Assembly: GCA_001799395.1 (NCBI GenBank)
Contig: MGTJ01000233.1
Span: 24,425-88,424, forward strand
Length of the DNA: 64,000 nt
Source: Desulfobacterales bacterium RIFOXYA12_FULL_46_15
GTDB lineage: Bacteria; Desulfobacterota; Desulfobacteria; Desulfobacterales; Desulfobacteraceae
Reading direction: 5' to 3'
Notes under the pieces: generated by a model
Seen by the model: only the letters and a program-made list of their open reading frames with translations
Database searches by the model: none
What the model was told of the DNA's origin: nothing
Shown here: positions 19,468-29,119 of the stretch, in pieces
How positions within the stretch are numbered: the first letter of the stretch is position 1
How the letters are laid out: each line of letters starts with the position of its first letter
Program-made: the position numbers and the translations under genes

Positions 19468-19638
19468 ATATAATACTAAAATTTATATTTTAGATTGGAC
19501 GAATCTAAATATTCTGTGTTATTTATTATTTAATTGAAGCGTTATCTTTAATTTCTCTTAGTCCACTCTCTGACGGAAGAATACAGGTCGTACGATGTTA
19601 TAGCATTAATATTTTTAATACTATGAGGAGGGGCAACC

Positions 19639-21360
19639 ATGAATATCCGGAAAAAAATAATGATAACATCCTTTGTCGGAATGATTTTGCTTGGAATCAT
19701 TATGTTTTTTATTGCTTCGTCTTCCATAAAAAATATGGGGATGAAAGAGCTGTATGATTTGAAAGCAACCTTGATGGAAGAAAAAAAGCAGAAGCTCAGG
19801 AATATAGTTGAAATGGGGGTCAGTCAAATCGAGGGGATATTTCTATCCAAAAATTATGATGATGCAGGAAAAATGGAATTGATTTTTAAACTCATCCAGG
19901 ACATGAAATATGATCAGAACAAAGGATATATATGGATCAATGACATGACACCGGCCATGGTATATCACCCGGTCAACCCGGCTTTGAACGGAAAAAATAT
20001 GTCGGACTACAAAGATCCGGATGGAAAACATCTGTTTATTGAAATGGTTGAGGTTTGCAAAAAAGAGGGTGAAGGCGTAGTGAACTATAAATGGGAAAAA
20101 CCGGGATTTAAAGAACCTGTTGATAAACTGTCCTATGTCAAACTCTTTAAGCCGCTGAACTGGGTCATTGGATCAGGTATTTATATTGATGATGTCAATG
20201 CGGCGATCATGGAAAAAGAAAAAATTGTCAAAGCCGGTATGGCCAGGCAGAGAAATCTTTTACTGGCTGCTATTTTTATTTCTCTCATCTTAAGTTTGGT
20301 TTTAACATACATGGTGGCCGGAAAAATATCAGGCCCGCTCCGTAATGCCTGTGGCATGGTCAAGGATATTGCGGAAGGCGAGGGGGATCTGACAGTCCGC
20401 CTCAAGATTGATTCAACGGATGAAGTGGGTGAATTGTCAAATGGATTCAATACGTTTGTCGGAAAACTCCAGGATATAATCAAAAAGATATCCAACAGTT
20501 CAAGGGATGTTGACGTGTCGTCAAGCGATCTTTCCGAAATTTCAAGATTTCTGTCTGCAGAAGTCGAAGATACTGCTAAACGTTCCATTAATGTGGCAGC
20601 CTCCACAAAACAGATGGATGCCAATATTTCCAATGTTGCTGCGGCCATGGAACAGTCTACGACCAATTTGAATCTTGTTGTGGCAGCTGCAGAAGAGATG
20701 ACGTCCACTATAGAAGAGATTGCCCGTAATGTGGAAAAAGCAAAAGATATTTCCGAAGGTGCGGTTTCACAGGCTTCAAGTGCATCGGTTAAAATGAACA
20801 TCCTGGAAAAAACAGCAAAGGAAATCGGTAAGGTCACAGATGCCATCAGTGATATTTCAGAACAGACCAATCTTTTGGCCCTGAATGCCACCATTGAGGC
20901 AGCAAGGGCCGGGGAAGCAGGCAAAGGGTTTGCCGTTGTTGCCAACGAGATAAAAGATCTTGCAATTCAGACAGCAAATTCAACACGGGATATTAAAAAA
21001 CAGATCGACGCCATTCAATCAACAACCGCTCTGGCAGTCAGTGAAATCGACGCGATTTCAAAGGTTATCACGAATATTAATGAGATTGTTGCCTCCATTG
21101 CATCGGCAGTGGAAGAACAATCCGTCGTGACCAAGGAAATCTCCGGGAACATTGCCCAGGCAAGCCAGGGTATTGCCCTTGTAAACGAGAATATTAATCA
21201 GAGCTCAAGTGTATCCAATGAAATTGCAAAGGATATAGGCGGGGTCAGTCAGGCAACGGATAAAATTGCAGAAAGCAGCAGAAAAGTTGAGACAAGCTCC
21301 CGGCATCTGAAAGATATGGCTTCGGAACTGAAGGTGATCCTTGATGGGTTCAGGGTATGA
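19639..21360 (+). CDS. Methyl-accepting chemotaxis protein with Cache-type sensor
   Basis: YIWINDMTPAMVYHPVNPALNGKNMSDYKDPDG (sCache_2), HAMP, EISEQTNLLALNATIEAARAGEAGKGFAVVANEI signalling tip. Confidence 0.95.
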   Translation: MNIRKKIMITSFVGMILLGIIMFFIASSSIKNMGMKELYDLKATLMEEKKQKLRNIVEMGVSQIEGIFLSKNYDDAGKMELIFKLIQDMKYDQNKGYIWINDMTPAMVYHPVNPALNGKNMSDYKDPDGKHLFIEMVEVCKKEGEGVVNYKWEKPGFKEPVDKLSYVKLFKPLNWVIGSGIYIDDVNAAIMEKEKIVKAGMARQRNLLLAAIFISLILSLVLTYMVAGKISGPLRNACGMVKDIAEGEGDLTVRLKIDSTDEVGELSNGFNTFVGKLQDIIKKISNSSRDVDVSSSDLSEISRFLSAEVEDTAKRSINVAASTKQMDANISNVAAAMEQSTTNLNLVVAAAEEMTSTIEEIARNVEKAKDISEGAVSQASSASVKMNILEKTAKEIGKVTDAISDISEQTNLLALNATIEAARAGEAGKGFAVVANEIKDLAIQTANSTRDIKKQIDAIQSTTALAVSEIDAISKVITNINEIVASIASAVEEQSVVTKEISGNIAQASQGIALVNENINQSSSVSNEIAKDIGGVSQATDKIAESSRKVETSSRHLKDMASELKVILDGFRV

Positions 21361-21396
21361 ATTCAGGGAAGACAGGTTTTGAAGGGGGTTAAGTCC

Positions 21397-24084
21397 TTAA
21401 AGAACCCGGATGAGTCTTAAAGCGTCAAGCCTTGGCCGGGCCGAACCCAGATGCTCTATAAGGGATGTTTCCTGAATCCGGAAGGAATTGATTTCAGCTT
21501 CACGGATATCCGGATTTATTTTCTGAAGATCCAGAAGCCTTGTGATCTCCCGGCCCAACATCTCAGCGATGTTCGTCTTTACTTTTTCCATGATGTCAAT
21601 GGACAGTGTTTCTGCAATGGAAATGCTTTTCTGAATCATGGAAGGGATGATTTCCTGCCGGATGGGATCGATATCTTTAAACCAGTTTTTTTCTTCTTCG
21701 GTCATATTTTTTAAAAAATCTGTAAAATCAAATCGTTCCGTGACATTGTGTCCTTCATGGTCCACCACAAGGTGAATGGGGTCACAGGTCAGATACCGGT
21801 TCATTTCAAGGTATGGCGGAGCCATACATTCCAGGATAAATATGGTTTCAAGAAAAAGCCCCTTGACTTTGTCTTGATGAAGTCTTGCTAATGCACAGGA
21901 CCCGGTATTGTTTGTGATGAAATATTCAAAGGCCTGATGGACAAAGGGGTGATCCCAGGATAAAAAATCCAGGTCATCTCTCAGTCCGGCAAGGCTTCTT
22001 TTAAAGGTCAAGATGTCGGAAAGCCTTGTGGAAGCGGGAAAGTTTTGATCAGTCACATTACTGAAGTTCAATTTAAAGACAGAATCATTAATAAAATCGG
22101 TCTCAATCCCGTAATGCGAAAAAACTTTGATCAGGATGTTTTCAAGATGCTTATCCTCCTCAAAAGTTTCAACAGCCTGGATGGTTTTTTGTGCAGGCCC
22201 TGGTTTAAAGGAATTCATCTCAAGAAGGACGTTTTTCCCCTGGGCGAGTTTTTTTTCAGTTTCCGTTCGAAAAGCCCTTGTCCCTGAGATTAATTTTTGA
22301 AGCTTTTGTTCATCTATGATTTCATCTGCCTTTGTCCGGGTAAACAATTCCTTAAGGTCAGTTTCAAATTTTTTGTAAATTAGATGAAGGCCATTTGTAT
22401 TCCGTGCAAAGAGGTTTAACCCGTCCATATACCACCGGGCCAGGATTTCAAAAACACTTCCCCGGATATAGGGTACATGAATCCGGATATCGTTTTTCTG
22501 TCCGATCCTGTCAAGCCGCCCGATCCTCTGTTCCAAAAGTTCAGGATTCAAGGGCAGGTCAAACAAAAATAGGTGATGCACAAACTGGAAATTTCTTCCT
22601 TCACTGCCGATTTCCGAAGAGATCAATACCTTTGCCCCGTCTTCCCTTAAGAAAAAGGCTGCATTCCTGTCCCGTTGGAGAAGGGTCATGCTTTCATCAA
22701 ACCTTGCCATCTCGATCGTGATGTGATTTGCAACGGCAGCTTCAATGGACAAGGCTTTCTGCCGTGATGAGGAAATTACAAGAATTTTTTCCTTTTGCCG
22801 GATCAGGTCGATAAGATAAAGGATTCTCGGGTCTTGGCTAAATTCATAACAGCTTTGATTTTCAGGATCAAAAAATTCCTCATTAACGGATCTGATTTTG
22901 GAAGGCTCGGCATCAAGCGCCTTTACATGAGGTACTCGCATGGGAAACCCTTGGATGACATTCCTCTGGTTTCTGAATATCACCCGGCCCGGTCCATAGG
23001 AATCCAGAAAGGCATCAATGTTTTCCCCTTTTTCCAAAAGGATTTTGGCGGTTTCAATGGTTTTTTCATAAAGAGCTGTTTTTTCAAGATAGGCAGCAAA
23101 ATCAAAATACCGCCGGGGGTCCAGGAGGTTTAAATGAAGAAAATGGTTTTTTATTCCCATCTGTTCCGGTGTGGCCGTCAACAACATCAATCCGGGTGCG
23201 GCTTTGGAAAGCTGACGGATAAAAGCATGGGTTTTTTCGTTATCTGCAATATGATGGGCTTCATCTACCACCACCATATCCCACCCTGATTCCATAATTT
23301 TTGAATGCCACCGGATCGTATCGAGAAAATTAAAACCGACAATGGCCAATTGGTGTTCGAGAAAAGGGTTGAGGCCTTTCCCCCTGCGGTCAAGATTTCT
23401 GCAATAGGCCTCGTTAAGGATCATAAAGGACAGGCTGAACCTTTTGTATAATTCAATAAACCATTGATGGGTCAAGGATTCCGGAACAATAATGAGGACT
23501 CTCTGGATTCTGTGGCTGATGACAAGCTTATGAAGAATAAGGCAGGCCTCGATGGTTTTGCCAAGACCGGTTTCATCGGAAAGCAGCACCCTTGGCACAT
23601 GCCGGGAGGCAACTGCATCGGCAATGAAAAACTGGTGGGGGATGAGTTCTATTTTGCCCCCGAGAAACCCTTTTACCGGAGATGCATCATAAAGCGCCTT
23701 TGATTTAAGCAATTTCCGGCGTAGATCAAAGGCCTGGTTTGATTCTGTGATCCCTGCAAAAAGCCGGTCCTGAGGCATGGAAAACGAGATGGTGTCTGAG
23801 AGGTCATTTTCACAAACCACCTCATTTCCCCCGGAATAATACATTAAGCCGTCTGATTCTGTTACGGTTGCAATTATCATTTTTTTACCGGCTTTTGACT
23901 GAATCTCATCACCGGGTTTAAAGATGATCCGTTTCAGGGGGGCGGAGGAAAGGGAATACCTCCTTTCACATCCACATGATTCAAACCGTACGACCATGGT
24001 TTTCGGTTCGATACAGGCCAGCAGCCCAAGCCCGAGTTCCGGTTCTGCTTCGCTGATCCATCTTTGCCCCGCAACCGGTCTCAT
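21397..24084 (-). CDS. rapA: RapA-type SWI2/SNF2 ATPase (RNA polymerase-associated)
   Basis: N-terminal QRWISEAEPELGLGLL, DETGLGKTIEACLILHKL, VVDEAHH, LLTATPEQMG, LFDLPLNPELLEQRIGRLDRIGQ. Confidence 0.85.
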   Translation of the reverse strand: MRPVAGQRWISEAEPELGLGLLACIEPKTMVVRFESCGCERRYSLSSAPLKRIIFKPGDEIQSKAGKKMIIATVTESDGLMYYSGGNEVVCENDLSDTISFSMPQDRLFAGITESNQAFDLRRKLLKSKALYDASPVKGFLGGKIELIPHQFFIADAVASRHVPRVLLSDETGLGKTIEACLILHKLVISHRIQRVLIIVPESLTHQWFIELYKRFSLSFMILNEAYCRNLDRRGKGLNPFLEHQLAIVGFNFLDTIRWHSKIMESGWDMVVVDEAHHIADNEKTHAFIRQLSKAAPGLMLLTATPEQMGIKNHFLHLNLLDPRRYFDFAAYLEKTALYEKTIETAKILLEKGENIDAFLDSYGPGRVIFRNQRNVIQGFPMRVPHVKALDAEPSKIRSVNEEFFDPENQSCYEFSQDPRILYLIDLIRQKEKILVISSSRQKALSIEAAVANHITIEMARFDESMTLLQRDRNAAFFLREDGAKVLISSEIGSEGRNFQFVHHLFLFDLPLNPELLEQRIGRLDRIGQKNDIRIHVPYIRGSVFEILARWYMDGLNLFARNTNGLHLIYKKFETDLKELFTRTKADEIIDEQKLQKLISGTRAFRTETEKKLAQGKNVLLEMNSFKPGPAQKTIQAVETFEEDKHLENILIKVFSHYGIETDFINDSVFKLNFSNVTDQNFPASTRLSDILTFKRSLAGLRDDLDFLSWDHPFVHQAFEYFITNNTGSCALARLHQDKVKGLFLETIFILECMAPPYLEMNRYLTCDPIHLVVDHEGHNVTERFDFTDFLKNMTEEEKNWFKDIDPIRQEIIPSMIQKSISIAETLSIDIMEKVKTNIAEMLGREITRLLDLQKINPDIREAEINSFRIQETSLIEHLGSARPRLDALRLIRVL

Positions 24085-24095
24085 GGTTACTGATT

Positions 24096-24650
24096 TTATC
24101 TGTCCTTCAGGGCCGAATCAATAACCATACGTGAAAATGGCCTGGATATCTTGTTCGGGCTGCCGGAGAGAGAATTGCCTTTAAGTTTGTGGGCGCTGCC
24201 GCTGAAAGTGGCGGTTTCCTGATTGCCAAACCGGATCTGATAACTGGGTCTGACTCCTTTGCCGGTAATATCAAAGCAGACACTGGCGTTTAAATCCTTT
24301 TGCATATTAGCGGATACTTTTTTCAAAAACGAAGGTGAAAGTTGTTTGATACGGTCTTCATTCCATTCAACAGGGATAACTTCATTTTTACCGGCACCTG
24401 AAGCAGGAATCTTTTTGACCTTTATTTTATTGATAAGGGATATTAGATGTTTGATTTTCAATCCCAGGTTTTTTACCGACCGCTGCTGGATTTCATCATC
24501 GGCCAGCGGGATGAGCAGGTCAAGCTGTGCTTGGGCTTTCTGACAGCATTCCCGTGAAGCGTCCACGGCATTCTGTTCAATTAATAAACTCAGGTTTTCG
24601 CATAATCGGTTTATTGCATGCCGGGACTCTCTAAATTTGTCAGGTTCCAT
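24096..24650 (-). CDS. Hypothetical protein upstream of rapA
   Basis: 184-aa ORF, 11-nt gap to rapA on the same strand, cctcctctct-type RBS; no family recognised. Confidence 0.6.
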   Translation of the reverse strand: MEPDKFRESRHAINRLCENLSLLIEQNAVDASRECCQKAQAQLDLLIPLADDEIQQRSVKNLGLKIKHLISLINKIKVKKIPASGAGKNEVIPVEWNEDRIKQLSPSFLKKVSANMQKDLNASVCFDITGKGVRPSYQIRFGNQETATFSGSAHKLKGNSLSGSPNKISRPFSRMVIDSALKDR

Positions 24651-24794
24651 CTCTCCTCCTGTTATACTTGTTGATACAGTCTTTAATCGTCTAGCAGGCG
24701 AGAAATTTTTAAGTTTCAGATTTTGTCCTGCATGTCATGAGACTTATGAGATGATGGTACACTTCCCGGACATGGAATACAAGTCTTTTAAAAA

Positions 24795-24810
24795 CTTGAT
24801 CTGAATCAAG
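24795..24810. promoter_or_regulatory. FNR/CRP-type palindrome
   Basis: CTTGATCTGAATCAAG: exact TTGAT-N4-ATCAA, 29 nt upstream of the napH-like ATG. Confidence 0.6.
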
Positions 24811-24838
24811 GTAATCTCCTTTCTCAAGTCCTATAATC

Positions 24839-25888
24839 ATGAAAAATAATGCGGAGATTAATGGGATGGTATTTCTAAACCGGTTCAGCAAGTACACAAA
24901 ATCTCAAATCATCAGAAGATGGGTACAGTTGTTATTCCTTGCCGTCATCTGTTTTATCGGGTTCATGTTTATCCGGTTTGCAGGCAGTCTTGAAAACGGG
25001 ATACTGCCAAAGGTTGAGCGACCGGCAGGGGTTGAGGCATTTTTGCCGATCAGCGCTCTTGTCAGTCTTAAATATTTTGTTTTGACTGGCATCGTCAACG
25101 ATGTCCATCCTTCAGCCCTGGTAATTTTTCTGATTATTTGTGCCACAACAGTGTTTGTCAGAAAGGGATTTTGCGCCTATATCTGCCCCTTTGGCCTGTT
25201 GTCGGAATATCTTTATTTTCTTCATTGTAAGATATTCAAGAATGAAATCAGGCTTCCGGCTTTATTCGACGCTATCTTACGCTCCATAAAATATGGTCTT
25301 GCAGGTGTTTTCATTTATTTAATTTTTTTTCGCATGCCTGTCCCGGTTATTGAAGAGTTTATACACAGCCCCTACCATATCCTTGCAGATATCAACATGT
25401 ATCGGTTTTTTACCGATATATCTCCAACAGCCTTATCCGTCATTTCCGGTATCGGTTTAATGTCGGTTCTGATCAGAAATTTCTGGTGCCGTTATCTATG
25501 TCCCTATGGTGCATTGCTTGGCATTTTAAGTGTTATCAGTCTTGGCAGGATTCAATTGAACCGGTCCTGCTGCAAAGACTGTGGAAAATGTGAAAAAGTC
25601 TGTCCCGGACAGATTCATATCCGGCAGGGACAGGCTGCCTTTTCTTTTGAGTGTAGTGCCTGCCTACAATGTGTTCATGCCTGTCCTGAAAAAGGGGCAC
25701 TTAAATATTTTTTTCCTGTTAAACGGTCTTCTATCGGGAGTATGGGGATCGCACTGATCTTTCTGGCTATGTTTACCACCGGTATCACCTTTGCAAAATT
25801 AACCGATCATTGGAAAAGCAGGATTTCAAATGAAATTTATTTTTATCACATGATGACTGAAGGCATGTTAAAAAAAACATACAGATAA
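24839..25888 (+). CDS. NapH-like membrane 4Fe-4S ferredoxin protein
   Basis: CAYICPFGLLSEYLYF and CRYLCPYGALLGIL membrane motifs plus CCKDCGKCEKVCP and CSACLQCVHACP clusters. Confidence 0.85.
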   Translation: MKNNAEINGMVFLNRFSKYTKSQIIRRWVQLLFLAVICFIGFMFIRFAGSLENGILPKVERPAGVEAFLPISALVSLKYFVLTGIVNDVHPSALVIFLIICATTVFVRKGFCAYICPFGLLSEYLYFLHCKIFKNEIRLPALFDAILRSIKYGLAGVFIYLIFFRMPVPVIEEFIHSPYHILADINMYRFFTDISPTALSVISGIGLMSVLIRNFWCRYLCPYGALLGILSVISLGRIQLNRSCCKDCGKCEKVCPGQIHIRQGQAAFSFECSACLQCVHACPEKGALKYFFPVKRSSIGSMGIALIFLAMFTTGITFAKLTDHWKSRISNEIYFYHMMTEGMLKKTYR

Positions 25889-25917
25889 AAAAAATAAAAC
25901 AAGGTTCTGAACGAATT

Positions 25918-26409
25918 TCAGCCTTTTGCCAAGGTTAAAAGAAAATCAGCCAGAACGTCCACATCAGATCTTTGAAAAACAGGAAGATTGATTTTGCCAA
26001 TTGAATCTTCCGACACGACGGCTCTCATGTTATGAAGTCCGGTAAATAACGGAGGCCTTCCAATGGCTTCCCTGAAAACTTCTATTTTTTGAAACGGGCC
26101 GCTGATCCATCCTTCGATCAAGACAAGATCCACTTTTGAATAATAGGTTTCAATGATCATTTCAGGAGAGGTATCCGGGGTTCTCGGCAGATAGATGACG
26201 TTCATTTCTTCCGTTACGACCGTTACAGGAGCCGCGCCTGCCGTCCTGTGCCGGAATGAATCCTTGCCCGGCTTGTCCAGTTCGTGGACATGGGCGCTGT
26301 GTTTCAGTGTGCCGACAATGATATTTTTTTTGACAAAGTTTTTCACAAGGTCAACAATCAATGTGGTCTTTCCACAACCAGCATGCCCGACAATATGGAT
26401 GGGTGTCAT
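25918..26409 (-). CDS. mobB: Molybdopterin-guanine dinucleotide biosynthesis protein MobB
   Basis: IHIVGHAGCGKTTLIVDLVKNF, GTLKHSAHVHELDKPGKDSFRHRTAGAAPV, VLIEGWI. Confidence 0.92.
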   Translation of the reverse strand: MTPIHIVGHAGCGKTTLIVDLVKNFVKKNIIVGTLKHSAHVHELDKPGKDSFRHRTAGAAPVTVVTEEMNVIYLPRTPDTSPEMIIETYYSKVDLVLIEGWISGPFQKIEVFREAIGRPPLFTGLHNMRAVVSEDSIGKINLPVFQRSDVDVLADFLLTLAKG

Positions 26410-26459
26410 TTTTAATGTCCTTATATAAGGGTTAATGATTCAATTTAAATGGTGTACAA

Positions 26460-26483
26460 TGATTTGAGAAATATTTCAAATCA
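26460..26483. promoter_or_regulatory. 24-bp palindromic operator candidate upstream of napD
   Basis: TGATTTGA-GAAATATT-TCAAATCA, 8-bp perfect arms, 56 nt upstream of napD. Confidence 0.45.
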
Positions 26484-26539
26484 GGGTTAAAATAATAAAG
26501 GGGTTTGAACGACTTATAAAAATTATAACAGGAGATACT

Positions 26540-26767
26540 ATGCCGATATTCAGTTTTCTGGCGTTTCCAAAAACAGACATGAAGGACAGGCTCATTGCCG
26601 ATCTTTCAGCCATGGCTTATTGTGAAATAAAACCGTCCGGAAACAAGGATGTCCTGATCCTTCTGACAGATACCCCGGATGAAGAAGCCAATAAAAACCT
26701 GATCGATGCCATAAAGGCGCTCAACTCTTTGCAATCATTGAGCATGGCTTTTGGGCATACGGATTAA
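26540..26767 (+). CDS. napD: NapD-like chaperone
   Basis: 75 aa, ferredoxin-like size and pattern, directly upstream of napA. Confidence 0.65.
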   Translation: MPIFSFLAFPKTDMKDRLIADLSAMAYCEIKPSGNKDVLILLTDTPDEEANKNLIDAIKALNSLQSLSMAFGHTD

Positions 26768-26803
26768 CAAAATATTTTATACTATCGATAAAAGGAGAGG
26801 CAT

Positions 26804-29119
26804 ATGACATTCACAAGACGAGATTTCATCAAGAACATGGCTTTGAAAAGTGCTGCAGTGGCTGCTGCAACCATGTTTCCCGGCATTAGTTTTTCCGGCT
26901 GGAACCCGGCTGATCTTTCAGCCGATTCCATTGTCTGGAGCAAGACACCCTGTCGCTTCTGCGGGACTGGCTGCGGGCTTCTTGTGGGTGTATCAGGAGA
27001 AAAAGCCGTTGCCGTTAAGGGTGATCCCAATTCATCCGTTAACAAAGGTCTTTGCTGTGTCAAAGGATATCATTCCATACAGATTCTGTATGGTAAGGAC
27101 AGGTTTGTCACAGCCTATGTCAGAAAAGACGGAAATCTTGTCCCCACACCCATTCAAGAGGCCCTGGATCTGGTTGCAGCCCGGATGAAATCATCCATTG
27201 AAAAAAACGGAAAGAATTCCGTTGCCATCTATGGATCAGGGCAATGGTCAATTCCGGACGGTTATACAGCCTCGAAATTTTTTAAGGGATGCATCGGCAC
27301 CAATAATGTGGAAGCTAATGCAAGACTCTGTATGGCCAGCGCCGTTACCGGGTGTCTGACCACTTTCGGCCTGGATGAACCCATGGGTTGCTATGAAGAT
27401 ATTGATAATGCTGATGTTTTTGTCACCTGGGGGAACAACATGGCGGAAATGCACCCTGTGCTGTTCTCAAGAATGCTGGCCAATAAAAAATCAAAAACCC
27501 ATGTCCAAATCATTGATCTTACCACCCGGTTTACCCGGTCAAGCCAGGCTGCAGACAAATCCATCCTATTTAATCCCCAGTCTGATCTGGCCATTGCAAA
27601 TGCCATTTGTTATGAGATTATTAAAAATAATGAGGTAAACCAGGAATTTATATCCAGCCATGTTTCCTTTCATAAAGGAAAAACCAATATCGGATATGGA
27701 ACCGAGGATCATTTCGCCTTTTCCGACACGGCAGAATCCGTTGATTTTGAAGCCTATAAGACATTCCTTAAGGATTATACTCCTGAAGCGGCTGAGAAGA
27801 TTTCAGGCGTCCCGGCTGCAGATATCAAATACCTTGCGTCACTGTATGGCGATCCGGATAAAAAAGTGACTTCATTCTGGACCATGGGCATGAACCAGCA
27901 CACCCGGGGGACCTGGATTAATAACCTGGTTTATAATATTCATCTTCTGACCGGCAAAATTTGTGAACCAGGCAACAGTCCTTTTTCCCTAACAGGCCAG
28001 CCCAGCGCATGCGGCACGGTCAGGGAAGTCGGAACAATGACCCATAAACTGCCCCATGGCGTAGTAACCGAGGAGGCTGACCGGAAAATGGCGGCAAAAA
28101 TCTGGGATGTTCCTGAATCCAATATCGACCCCAAACCCACCTATCATACCGTAGAAATGTTTCGTGCCCTGGATCGGGGAGAGATTACCTTTATGTGGAT
28201 ACAGGTAACCAATCCCATGGTCACCATGCCCAATCTGAGGCGTTACCGGGATGGCGCCAAAAAAGAAGGTCGGTTTATCGTGGTATCTGAAATTTATCCA
28301 ACCCCTACCTCAGATGTGGCTGATGTCATCCTGCCTTCAGCTCTCTGGGTGGAAAGAGAAGGCTTTTTCGGTAATTCCGAACGAAGAACCCAGCACAATG
28401 CACAACTGGTACCTAAACCTGGTGAGGCCATGTGCAACACCTGGCAGTTGATTCAGGTCGCAAGACGCATGGGGTTTGAAAAACAGTTTCCCTGGACTCA
28501 GGAAACCTATATCGAGGATATCTGGAATGAATATATCCGGTTTCATGACAGTCCCAAACATCGCATGGCTCCTTACAAGCTTTTAAAAGAAAGGTCCGGG
28601 GTACAATGGCCTTTTGTGGACGGCAAAGAAACAAGGTGGCGGTATAATGGCAAATATGACCCGGCCTGCGGCAGCAATACCTTTGATTTTTACGGTAAAC
28701 CGGATCACAGGGCATGGATCTGGCTGCGCCCGTACGAGCCGGCTGCTGAATCACCGGACAAGGAATATCCTTTCTGGCTGAATACCGGCAGGGTCCTGGA
28801 ACACTGGCACACAGGGTCCATGACAAGGCGAATCCCCATCCTGCATAAAGCCGTTCCAGAATCCTATGTAGAGATTCACCCTGAAGATGCAAAGCTTCTG
28901 GGTGTTGTAAACGAAAGCAAAGTGAACATAATCTCAAAAAGAGGCTCTGTGGTCATGAAAGCCTGCATCAACGGCAGGGGAAATCCCCCCAGGGGCATGG
29001 TATTTGTACCCTTCTTTGATGAGAACTACCTGATCAACGAAGTTACCCTGGATGCATTCTGCCCCATATCCAAACAACCGGATTATAAAAAATGTGCCGT
29101 AAGATTGGAGAAAGCCTGA
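26804..29119 (+). CDS. napA: Periplasmic nitrate reductase catalytic subunit NapA
   Basis: Tat signal TRRDFIKNMALKSAAVAA; CRFCGTGCGLLVGV 4Fe-4S; NARLCMASAVTGCLTTFGLDEPMGCYEDIDNADVFVTWGNNMAEMHPVLFSR including the Mo-ligand Cys. Confidence 0.93.
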   Translation: MTFTRRDFIKNMALKSAAVAAATMFPGISFSGWNPADLSADSIVWSKTPCRFCGTGCGLLVGVSGEKAVAVKGDPNSSVNKGLCCVKGYHSIQILYGKDRFVTAYVRKDGNLVPTPIQEALDLVAARMKSSIEKNGKNSVAIYGSGQWSIPDGYTASKFFKGCIGTNNVEANARLCMASAVTGCLTTFGLDEPMGCYEDIDNADVFVTWGNNMAEMHPVLFSRMLANKKSKTHVQIIDLTTRFTRSSQAADKSILFNPQSDLAIANAICYEIIKNNEVNQEFISSHVSFHKGKTNIGYGTEDHFAFSDTAESVDFEAYKTFLKDYTPEAAEKISGVPAADIKYLASLYGDPDKKVTSFWTMGMNQHTRGTWINNLVYNIHLLTGKICEPGNSPFSLTGQPSACGTVREVGTMTHKLPHGVVTEEADRKMAAKIWDVPESNIDPKPTYHTVEMFRALDRGEITFMWIQVTNPMVTMPNLRRYRDGAKKEGRFIVVSEIYPTPTSDVADVILPSALWVEREGFFGNSERRTQHNAQLVPKPGEAMCNTWQLIQVARRMGFEKQFPWTQETYIEDIWNEYIRFHDSPKHRMAPYKLLKERSGVQWPFVDGKETRWRYNGKYDPACGSNTFDFYGKPDHRAWIWLRPYEPAAESPDKEYPFWLNTGRVLEHWHTGSMTRRIPILHKAVPESYVEIHPEDAKLLGVVNESKVNIISKRGSVVMKACINGRGNPPRGMVFVPFFDENYLINEVTLDAFCPISKQPDYKKCAVRLEKA

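Noticed and set aside
20181-20945. 254-aa minus-strand ORF antisense to the chemotaxis receptor
   Set aside because: Ser/Ala-rich shadow ORF of the MCP coiled-coil codons; no RBS or recognisable domain.
27940-28937. Antisense ORFs within napA
   Set aside because: Shadow ORFs; napA is unambiguous on the plus strand.
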